Source: Nocardia mexicana NBRC 108244
Lineage (GTDB): Bacteria; Actinomycetota; Actinomycetes; Mycobacteriales; Mycobacteriaceae
Assembly: GCF_001613165.1 (NCBI RefSeq)
Contig: NZ_BDBV01000052.1
Location: 1-64,000 of the forward strand
Length of the DNA stretch: 64,000 nt
Reading direction: 5' to 3'
Numbering within the stretch: position 1 is the first letter of the stretch; every line of letters begins with the position of its first letter. Position numbers and translations under genes: made by a program. The notes under the pieces are model-generated. The model was not told where the DNA came from. It made no database searches and saw only the letters and a list, made by a program, of their open reading frames with translations. Shown piece after piece: positions 50,605-57,487 of the stretch.

Positions 50605-51498
50605 CTACGGCTGAGCTGCGGTCGCGAGGGCCGGGGTGGCGTGCGTGCGGCGGGTGCGGGTGCCGATTAGGCGGCAGATCAGGTAGATGGCGAAGGCGAT
50701 GGCGGTGATGAAGGTCGACACCGGGACGCCGGGGGCCAGCGAGAGCAGAATGCCGCCCACCGCGGAGATTTCGGCGAAGACGATGGCCAGCACCGTGGCG
50801 CGGAGCGGGTCCGCCGTCACCCTCGCGGCGGCCGCGGCGGGGGTGATCAGCAGCGACAGCACCAGCAGGGCGCCGACGATCTGAACGCCGAAGGCCGCGG
50901 TGATGCCGAGCAGCACCGCGAACACCACCGACAGCGCGCGCACCGGAACGCCGCGGGCGACGGCCACCTCCGGGTCGGTGCTCGCGAACAGCAGCGGCCG
51001 GTAGACGATCGCCAGCACCGCGAGCACGCCCACCGAGCACACGGTCAGCATGGTCAGGCCGCCGTTGCCGACGCTGACCACCTGCCCGGTCAGCAGCGAG
51101 AACTTCGACCCGGCGCGGCTGGGCCCCAGCCACAGGAACAGCACCGACAGGCCCAGCCCGAACGACAGCACCACCGCGATCACCGAATCGCGTTCCCGCG
51201 CCCGCGATCCCAGCACGCCGAACATGACGGCCGCGATCACCGATCCGGCTATCGCGCCGAGTCCGACACCGACCCCGGCCAGCAGCGCCGCGGCCGCACC
51301 GGTCAGCGACAGTTCGCTGGTGCCGTGCACCGCGAACGACATCTGACGGCTCACGATCAGCGGCCCGATGGCGCCCGCCAGCAGGCCCAGCAGCGCCGCC
51401 GCCAGCACGGCCTGCTGCACGAAGTCGTAGGACAGCAGGTTCGCCGTGGTGTGGAAGTCGAACATCTTGGTGAAGACGTCGGACAGCTTGTCGATCAT
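50605..51498 (-). CDS. Metal ABC transporter permease (ZnuB/MntB family)
   Basis: A 297-residue permease with eight or nine helices, starting MIDKLSDVFTKMFDFHTTANLL. Typical family blocks are SFAVHGTSELSLTGAAAALL and GVQIVGALLVLSLLITPAAAA. The ATG overlaps the ATPase stop (ATGA). With the upstream ATPase and lipoprotein it makes a complete ABC importer; the Zur-like box favours zinc. Confidence 0.9.
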   Translation of the reverse strand: MIDKLSDVFTKMFDFHTTANLLSYDFVQQAVLAAALLGLLAGAIGPLIVSRQMSFAVHGTSELSLTGAAAALLAGVGVGLGAIAGSVIAAVMFGVLGSRARERDSVIAVVLSFGLGLSVLFLWLGPSRAGSKFSLLTGQVVSVGNGGLTMLTVCSVGVLAVLAIVYRPLLFASTDPEVAVARGVPVRALSVVFAVLLGITAAFGVQIVGALLVLSLLITPAAAAARVTADPLRATVLAIVFAEISAVGGILLSLAPGVPVSTFITAIAFAIYLICRLIGTRTRRTHATPALATAAQP

Positions 51499-52748
51499 GC
51501 CTGCACCGAACCGGACGTCTCGCCGTGGCAATGGCCGCCCGCGACGCCGAGCGCGTCCATGGCATCGCCCGTGCCGACGACCACCAGCCGCCCGCGCACC
51601 CGCAGCACGTCCACCTCGGTGCGGTACAGCTCCGACAGCACCTCCGAGGTCATCACCTCGTCCGGCGTGCCGATCCGGAACTTTCCGTCGACCAGATACA
51701 GCACCCGGTCCACCAGCGGCAGAATCGGATTGATCTCGTGGGTCACGAACAGCACCGCGGTGTCGTGCTCACGGCGTCGCTTGTCGATGAGTTCGGACAC
51801 CAGCCGCTGATTGGCCAGATCCAGGCTCAGCAGCGGTTCGTCGCACAGCAGCACCCGCGGATCGCCCACCAGCGCCTGCGCCACCCGCAGCCGCTGCTGC
51901 TCGCCGCCGGACAGCGATTCCAGCGGGGCGTGCGCGTAATGCCCGGCGCCGACCTGCGCCACCGCGTCGGCGACCTTGCGCCGCCGCTCCTTTCGCCCGC
52001 GCCACCCCAGACCCCAGCGGTGCCCGTCGACGCCGAGCCCGACCAGGTCGACGCCGCGCAACTGCACGCCGGAATCGATCGTCTTCTGCTGCGGCACGTA
52101 ACCGATGTGCGGATTCCCCACCCGCGCAGGCGAACCCGCGATATCGACGGTGCCGTCCGTCGGCTGCAGCTGACCCAGCAGCATGCGCAACAGCGAGGTC
52201 TTGCCCGATCCGTTCGGCCCGAGCACGGCGATGAACTCACCCGGCGCGACCTCCAGGTCGAGCCCCTGCCACAGCGTCCGCTCCCCGAACGACAAGCGCG
52301 CATCCCGCAGCCGCACAGCGGGTCGTGCCTCGTTCGTCTCCGGGTACGCGGCACCGGTCAGGGGCGCGGCGCCGTCGACGGTATCGCTGCGCTGCGCGTT
52401 GTCCGAGGCGAGAGCTTCCGTCGGCGCGGTATCTCCGTCATCGTCGCAGGCCGGGCAGCCGGGGACCGGCGCCGACTGTGGGGCCGGGCGTCCGCCCGCA
52501 ACGTCTCGCGCGACAGCCTCCGATCGGTCGTCCACCTCCGAGTTGCCGTTGCGGCCGTCGAATAGCACTGGGGCGGTGGCCCTTTCCTGGTCGGGGCCGG
52601 AGACGGGCGCGGCGCCCGGCTCGGCCGGGCGCTCGCTGGTGGGGGTGCCGTTGTCCGGTGAGCCGGTCGGCGGCGCGGGTGTAGGGGACTGCGCGTCGAC
52701 CGGCTCGGTAGGTGCAACTCGTGCACTCGTGCGAACGTTCCCGGACAT
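51495..52748 (-). CDS. Metal ABC transporter ATPase with long N-terminal extension
   Basis: A 417-residue ATPase. The canonical ABC domain begins near residue 145: Walker A GPNGSGKT, signature LSGGEQQRLRVAQ, Walker B VLLCDEPLLSLD, switch His in FVTHEIN. The first ~140 residues are Pro/Thr/Ser- and Asp-rich, contain CPACDDDGD, and have no counterpart in ordinary ZnuC proteins. The C-terminus ends GGHCHGETSG. Both segments have potential metal ligands. AGGAG lies six bases before the ATG. It lies between the lipoprotein and permease genes in one operon. Confidence 0.88.
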   Translation of the reverse strand: MSGNVRTSARVAPTEPVDAQSPTPAPPTGSPDNGTPTSERPAEPGAAPVSGPDQERATAPVLFDGRNGNSEVDDRSEAVARDVAGGRPAPQSAPVPGCPACDDDGDTAPTEALASDNAQRSDTVDGAAPLTGAAYPETNEARPAVRLRDARLSFGERTLWQGLDLEVAPGEFIAVLGPNGSGKTSLLRMLLGQLQPTDGTVDIAGSPARVGNPHIGYVPQQKTIDSGVQLRGVDLVGLGVDGHRWGLGWRGRKERRRKVADAVAQVGAGHYAHAPLESLSGGEQQRLRVAQALVGDPRVLLCDEPLLSLDLANQRLVSELIDKRRREHDTAVLFVTHEINPILPLVDRVLYLVDGKFRIGTPDEVMTSEVLSELYRTEVDVLRVRGRLVVVGTGDAMDALGVAGGHCHGETSGSVQA

Positions 52749-52763
52749 CGGCAACTCCTGTCG

Positions 52764-53648
52764 TCAGCCCAGGGCCTTGGCCAGGGCCTGGGCGTTCCCG
52801 GTCTGCCAGCCGATGTAGTCGGTGCCCTCGGGCAGGGTTTCGGTCACCTCGACCACCGGCACCCCGGCGGCCTTCGCGGATTCGGCGACGTCCTCGGTGG
52901 TCTTGTCCTCGGTCTGCACGTTGTAGACCAGGGCGCGAACCTGCTTGGCGGTCAGCAGGTCCCGCACGGCGGCCACATCGGCGGGCGCCGGATCGGTGCC
53001 CTGCTCGACGGCCTCCTCGAATCCGTGCGGCGTGCGGTCCTCGGCGCCGGCGGCCAGCAGTAGGTAGTGGGCCAGCGGCTCGGTCTGCAGCACCGGCGAC
53101 TTCGGGTGCTCGGTCGCGATCTTGGTGGTGACCGCGCCGATCTCCTTCAGCTTGCCGCGGAAGGCATCGGCGCGCTCGGTGAAGGCCTGCGCGTGTTCGG
53201 AGTCGGCCGCGCCCAGGTCGGCGGCGATCTTCGCGGCGACCGCGTCGACGGTGTTCACGTCGTACCAGACGTGCTCGTTCTCGTCGCTCTTGTCGGCCTT
53301 CAGCTCGAACGCGTTGATGGTGGGTTTGCTGCGACCCTCGGCGGCCTTCTCGGCAAACTCGTCGTAGTGCCCGCCGTTGACGATCACCAGCGCGGCGTCG
53401 CGGATATCGGCGGCGTCCGTGGGCGTGGTCTGGTACTCGTGCGGATCGTCGGTCGGGCTGTCGATGATGGACTTGACCTCGACGTCGGGTCCGGCGATCG
53501 CGGCGGCGATGCTGCCCCAGACATTGGTCGAGGCGACGACGGTGAGTTTGCCCGAGTCGTTGCCGGAGCTCCCGCAGGCGGTCAGGCCCGCAGCGGCCGC
53601 GACCCCCATCGCGGCGGCAGCCATTCGAACGGCGAAACTTCTGGTCAC
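52764..53648 (-). CDS. Metal ABC transporter substrate-binding lipoprotein (ZnuA/TroA type)
   Basis: A 294-residue cluster A-I binding protein. The signal peptide ends in lipobox LTAC with C25. Likely metal ligands are the His in DPHEYQTTP, NGGHYDEF and EHVWYD, and the late Asp/Glu in the QTEDKTTEDV region. It has only a short, not His-rich, loop. The GTG at 53648 has AGGAG upstream; the open frame beyond it covers the regulatory region. A palindrome resembling a Zur box overlaps the promoter, so zinc (possibly manganese) is the likely substrate. Confidence 0.9.
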   Translation of the reverse strand: MTRSFAVRMAAAAMGVAAAAGLTACGSSGNDSGKLTVVASTNVWGSIAAAIAGPDVEVKSIIDSPTDDPHEYQTTPTDAADIRDAALVIVNGGHYDEFAEKAAEGRSKPTINAFELKADKSDENEHVWYDVNTVDAVAAKIAADLGAADSEHAQAFTERADAFRGKLKEIGAVTTKIATEHPKSPVLQTEPLAHYLLLAAGAEDRTPHGFEEAVEQGTDPAPADVAAVRDLLTAKQVRALVYNVQTEDKTTEDVAESAKAAGVPVVEVTETLPEGTDYIGWQTGNAQALAKALG

Positions 53649-53672
53649 GCGGGGGTACTCCTGACACGCACT

Positions 53673-53691
53673 AACGGAAACGATTTCCATT
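53673..53691. promoter_or_regulatory. Zur-like operator and promoter of the metal transporter
   Basis: GGAAA-CGA-TTTCC (53676-53688) with AAC/ATT flanks resembles the actinobacterial Zur box (TGAAAATCATTTTCA type). It lies immediately downstream of TACATT (53699-53694, minus strand), a good -10. A second inverted repeat, CATATC..GATATG, spans 53711-53732. Confidence 0.55.
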
Positions 53692-53767
53692 TAAATGTAG
53701 CGTATGTGTCCATATCCATCGGCATCGATATGTCCGATTCGGCTGTGATGCCCGGCACGGGCGGTGG

Positions 53768-53840
53768 ATTCCGGCCGAAAGCAGGCCGGAAATGACGGGA
53801 TGGGCATGCCGGAACGACCGGTGGGGCATGCCGGAATGGC
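53768..53840 (+). repeat. REP-like palindromic repeat, copy 4 with two half-copies
   Basis: ATTCCGGCCGAAAGCAGGCCGGAAATGACG at 53768-53797, split here only for description as ATTCCGGCC and GGCCGGAAATGACG. GGGCATGCCGGAA half-units follow at about 53802 and 53825. It lies between the metal transporter promoter and the end of the OtsB-GH15 gene. Confidence 0.7.
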
Positions 53841-53864
53841 GGCGGAGGGGGTCCGGAAAGGCGG

Positions 53865-53898
53865 CAACGGCCCGCTCCCGATCGGGAGCGGGCCGTTG
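53865..53898. terminator. Perfect 34-base palindrome, likely terminator of the OtsB-GH15 gene
   Basis: CAACGGCCCGCTCCCGA followed by TCGGGAGCGGGCCGTTG is fully self-complementary. It lies 30 bases past the stop of the leftward OtsB-GH15 gene and would form a very stable hairpin. Confidence 0.7.
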
Positions 53899-53927
53899 CG
53901 ATGCCCGTAAGCCGTACTACCGCTGCA

Positions 53928-56501
53928 CTATTGCGCCAGGGCGGGCACCGGCTGACTCAGCAACTGCGCGCATCGCAGCAAACCCAGGTGGCTGTAGGCC
54001 TGCGGATGATTGCCCAGGGACCGCTCGGCGACCGGGTCGTACTCCTCGCTCAGCAACCCGGTCGGCCCGGCCACGTCCACCAGCTGCGCGAACAGCGCCT
54101 CGGCGTCGGAACGCTTGCCGATCAGCAGGTATGCCTCCACCAGCCACGCCGCGCACAGGTGGAAGCCGCCCTCGCCGCCGGGCAGGCCGTCGTCGTGGTG
54201 GTAGCGGTACACCGTGGATCCGCTGCGCAGCTCCGCCTCGGTCGCCACGACGGTGGCGGCGAACCGCGGATCCGACGGCTCGATCAGCCCGCTCAGCCCG
54301 ATGTGCAGGGTCGCCGCATCCAGGTCGGTGCCGTCGTAGGCCGCGGTGTAGGACTGCACCTCCTCGTTCCAGCCCTTGGTGCGGACCTCGTCGGCGATGG
54401 TGTCGCGCAGCTCCAGCCAGGCCGTATCGACCATGCGGTGGAATTTTTCCGCCAGCCGCAGCGCGCGGTCGACGGTCATCCAGCCCATCACCTTCGAGTA
54501 CACGTGGTGGCGCGGGTTGCCGCGGATCTCCCAGATGCCGTGATCGGGCTCGCGCCAGCGCCGCTGCACCGCGGACACCATGGCGTGCACCAGTTCCCAG
54601 TCCCGGTCCGGCAGCGCCTTGGCGGGATCGGTGATGCCCTTGCGCTCCCGCGCGTCCGCGAGCCCCGCGATGAGGTCCACGATCGGCCCGAACACGTCGA
54701 GCTGGACCTGCATATTGGCCGCGTTGCCGACCCGGACCGGCCGCGAACCGGCGTAGCCGGGCAGCTGATCGAGCACGGCCTCGGGCCCCAGCGTCTCCCC
54801 GTAGAGGGTGTACAGCGGATGCAGGCGCTCCGGCCCGGCCAGTGTCTCCAGCACCCGGTGCACCCATTCCAGGAACTCCTCGGCCTCGGTGACCGAGCCG
54901 AGCGCGACCAGGGCGTGCGCTGTCATCGAGGCGTCGCGCAGCCAGCAGTAGCGGTAGTCCCAGTTGCGCACGCCGCCGATGTCCTCCGGCAGCGAGGTGG
55001 TGGCCGCGGCCATGATCGATCCGGACGGTGCGTGCACCAGCCCGCGCAGCGTGAGCGCGGACCGCTTCATCAGATCCGGCTTCAGCGGCGGCAGCTCCAG
55101 CTCCTCCGACCAGTCCCGCCAGTAGCGTTCGGCCTCACGCCGCCGCTCCGGCTCGCTGACCATGGCGGGCGCGAGATCGGAGGTGCCGCAGCGCATCTCC
55201 AGCACGACCGGCCCGAGGGAGGCATCGATGACGGCGCGGGCGGTCTGGTGGATGCCCTCCTCGACGATCTGCCACTGCACGCCCGGTGAGCGCAGCACGA
55301 TCGGATCGTTGGTGCCGTGCACCCGCAGACCCGCGGCTTCGACCTCCAGATTGACAGGCACCTGGCCGAACTCGGGCCGCGGCGCGAACGTCACCACGGC
55401 CTTGGCGTCACCGGTGATCACCCGGGTCAGGTCGGTGCGCTCGGGCGCGACGTCGTGCGGCAGATAATCGACCACCTGCAGGCTGGCCCAACGGGTTTCG
55501 ACGGTCATGGTGCCGTCGACGTAGCGCTGCGACAGCGGCAGCCCGGGGCGCTCCGGCGCGATGGTGAAATGTCCGGCCTGCGGCCCGCCGAGCAGGTGGG
55601 CGAAGACGGCCGCCGAATCGGGTTCCGGGTGGCAGAACCAGGTGACGGTGCCGTCGGGGGTGACGAGTGCCTTGGAGCGGGGGCCGGCCAGCATGGTCAG
55701 CCGCTCGATTCGGGGGGCCGAGGCACCGGCCAGCCAGGTGCGCCGCTCTTCGAGCAGGAACGCCAGGGCCTTGGCCACCTCCTCGGTGCTGGCCACGCGA
55801 TGTCCGGCGAGGCTCTCGCCGTCGCCCACCTTGATGCCGACGTCGGGGCCCGACAGGCGCGCGAACGCCTTCTCGTCGGTGACGTCGTCGCCGAAGAAGA
55901 CCGCCGCCGAGGCGCCCTCCTGATGTCGGATGATGTCGAGGGCGGCGCCCTTGTCGGTCTGGATGACCGCCAGCTCGATGACCGCCTTGCCCTCGGTCAC
56001 CTGCACGCCCACCCAGCTGGCGGGACCCTGCCGGGCCTGCTGCAGCGCGCGCCGGCCCACCTCGGGGGCGGCATTGCGCACGTGCAGGGCGACGCTGGCC
56101 GGTTTGATCTCGACCGTCGCGCCCGGATTGTCCGCGGCGACCCGGCTCAGCGCGCTCTGCACTTCCTGCAGCAGCTGTTTGGCGTCGTTGTCGATGGCAT
56201 GGACGAAGCCGACGTCGAATTCCGAACCGTGACTTCCGATCAGCTGTACCTCGACCGGAAGCCGGGACAGCGCCGCGAGATCTCGCAGTGCCCGGCCGGA
56301 GATGACGGCCGCCGTGGTGGCGGTCAGACCGGCGAGCGCCCGCAGCGCGCTCACCGATTCCCTATGGGGGTAGGCCTTCGCCGGGTCGGACACGATGGGC
56401 GCGATGGTCCCGTCGTAGTCCGAGGCGACAAGCAGCCGTGGCATGCGGGCTACTGCCGACAACGCACGGCGAAGTTCCTGTGACAGATCCTGTGCGCTCA
56501 C
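53928..56501 (-). CDS. Trehalose-6-phosphate phosphatase-GH15 hydrolase fusion
   Basis: An 857-residue bifunctional protein. Residues ~1-255 are an OtsB-type HAD phosphatase with nucleophile D28 and D30 (ASDYDGTIAP), VISGRALRDL, GSHGSEFD and FFGDDVTDEKAF. Residues ~265-857 are a GH15 domain of the actinobacterial trehalase/glucoamylase type, with NWDYRYCWLRDASM, GIWEIRG and LLSEEYDP carrying likely catalytic acids. The pair could convert trehalose-6-phosphate to trehalose and then glucose, though the GH15 substrate is unproven. TAGGTT (56513-56508) ends six bases before the GTG start, suggesting a leaderless mRNA. Confidence 0.88.
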   Translation of the reverse strand: MSAQDLSQELRRALSAVARMPRLLVASDYDGTIAPIVSDPAKAYPHRESVSALRALAGLTATTAAVISGRALRDLAALSRLPVEVQLIGSHGSEFDVGFVHAIDNDAKQLLQEVQSALSRVAADNPGATVEIKPASVALHVRNAAPEVGRRALQQARQGPASWVGVQVTEGKAVIELAVIQTDKGAALDIIRHQEGASAAVFFGDDVTDEKAFARLSGPDVGIKVGDGESLAGHRVASTEEVAKALAFLLEERRTWLAGASAPRIERLTMLAGPRSKALVTPDGTVTWFCHPEPDSAAVFAHLLGGPQAGHFTIAPERPGLPLSQRYVDGTMTVETRWASLQVVDYLPHDVAPERTDLTRVITGDAKAVVTFAPRPEFGQVPVNLEVEAAGLRVHGTNDPIVLRSPGVQWQIVEEGIHQTARAVIDASLGPVVLEMRCGTSDLAPAMVSEPERRREAERYWRDWSEELELPPLKPDLMKRSALTLRGLVHAPSGSIMAAATTSLPEDIGGVRNWDYRYCWLRDASMTAHALVALGSVTEAEEFLEWVHRVLETLAGPERLHPLYTLYGETLGPEAVLDQLPGYAGSRPVRVGNAANMQVQLDVFGPIVDLIAGLADARERKGITDPAKALPDRDWELVHAMVSAVQRRWREPDHGIWEIRGNPRHHVYSKVMGWMTVDRALRLAEKFHRMVDTAWLELRDTIADEVRTKGWNEEVQSYTAAYDGTDLDAATLHIGLSGLIEPSDPRFAATVVATEAELRSGSTVYRYHHDDGLPGGEGGFHLCAAWLVEAYLLIGKRSDAEALFAQLVDVAGPTGLLSEEYDPVAERSLGNHPQAYSHLGLLRCAQLLSQPVPALAQ

Positions 56502-56656
56502 GCATCCAACCTATAGATCGGAGGAGATTTTTCAGGGCGCGGGAAACTCTACTGGGTAGGGTTTGCTCGCTCATTCGCGCAGTGATACGAGACGTTTACG
56601 TTTGCCTCCCCGTGCGCATCCCCGATTGTGCGGTCTCCTGCCGTAGGTTTGCTGGT

Positions 56657-56683
56657 TTGCCACGCGGAGCACGTGGCAATTTT
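56657..56683. terminator. Hairpin near the end of kstR
   Basis: TTGCCACG (56657-56664) pairs with CGTGGCAA (56672-56679), followed by TTTT on the plus strand. It lies at the 3' end of the leftward kstR gene. Polarity of the T-tract would better suit a rightward transcript, so its role is uncertain. Confidence 0.45.
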
Positions 56684-57344
56684 AAGCCGATTCGGCCCCG
56701 AGTAGCAGGTCAACGGTGAGTTCGAGGCGCTCTGTGACGTCCGTCGCGGAGGCGCGCCGGGTCAGCCACGCGACCAGATTCGACAGCCACACGTCACTGA
56801 TGACCCGCGCGATGGCGAGGTCGCGTTCCGAGGGTTCGTCATCGTTCATGGCGCGGGCGAAGAAGCGGTCCATCACCCGTCCGACCCGGTCGACCTCGGC
56901 GGCCGCGGAGGCGTCGGCGAACATGAACGCGCGGGTCATCGCCTCGGTCAGCAGCGGGTCGCGCTGCATGGCCCGGGTGACCTGGGTGAGCAGCAGATGC
57001 ATGCGTTCCCTGGGGGATTGCCCCGCCAGCGGTTTGCGTTTGCTCTCGAACTGCTCGAATTCGCGTGCCAGCGCGGACACGAGCAGATGCACCTTGGACG
57101 GGAAGTACCGGTACAGGGTTCCCACGGCGACGTCGGCACGCTCGGCGACCGCGCGCATCTGCACCGCGTCGTAGCCGCCCTTGGAGGCCAGCGCGAGGGT
57201 CGCGTCGAGGATGCGCTTACGGCGTTCGCGCTGCGCGGCCGAGCTGAGCTCGTCCTCGCTGAGTGTATTCACCGGTGTGGCACGCGGGCGATTTCCGTTC
57301 CGCGCCCCCGAGTCGGCTGACTGCTCTCGGGAGGGACTGGCCAT
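56682..57344 (-). CDS. kstR: TetR-family repressor of cholesterol catabolism, KstR
   Basis: A 220-residue TetR protein matching mycobacterial KstR (Rv3574) over most of its length as I recall it: RERRKRILDATLALASKGGYDAVQ (helix-turn-helix start), ERADVAVGTLYRYFPSK, MQRDPLLTEAMTRAFMFADASAA and VISDVWLSNLVAWLTRRAS. The first ~35 residues differ. KstR is released from DNA by 3-oxo-cholestenoyl-CoA-type ligands. AAAGGA precedes the ATG. It is divergent from fadE34, with a perfect operator in the gap, so it autoregulates. Confidence 0.96.
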   Translation of the reverse strand: MASPSREQSADSGARNGNRPRATPVNTLSEDELSSAAQRERRKRILDATLALASKGGYDAVQMRAVAERADVAVGTLYRYFPSKVHLLVSALAREFEQFESKRKPLAGQSPRERMHLLLTQVTRAMQRDPLLTEAMTRAFMFADASAAAEVDRVGRVMDRFFARAMNDDEPSERDLAIARVISDVWLSNLVAWLTRRASATDVTERLELTVDLLLGAESA

Positions 57345-57438
57345 TGGTGAGAGTCCTTTCCTGCAAACGTTGTGTCGCGCCTGTTGCCGTCGTGCCGCTG
57401 TGACGGACCGTGTCTTGACTTCCGCCCGGCTCGAATAT

Positions 57439-57452
57439 TAGAACATGTTCTA
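57439..57452. promoter_or_regulatory. KstR operator
   Basis: TAGAACATGTTCTA is a perfect 14-base palindrome that fits the KstR consensus TnnAACnnGTTnnA exactly. It lies in the 143-base gap between kstR and fadE34 and should control both directions. Confidence 0.88.
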
Positions 57453-57487
57453 GGTGTGGGAGTCACGCCGGAAAGGCGGTATGGAGT

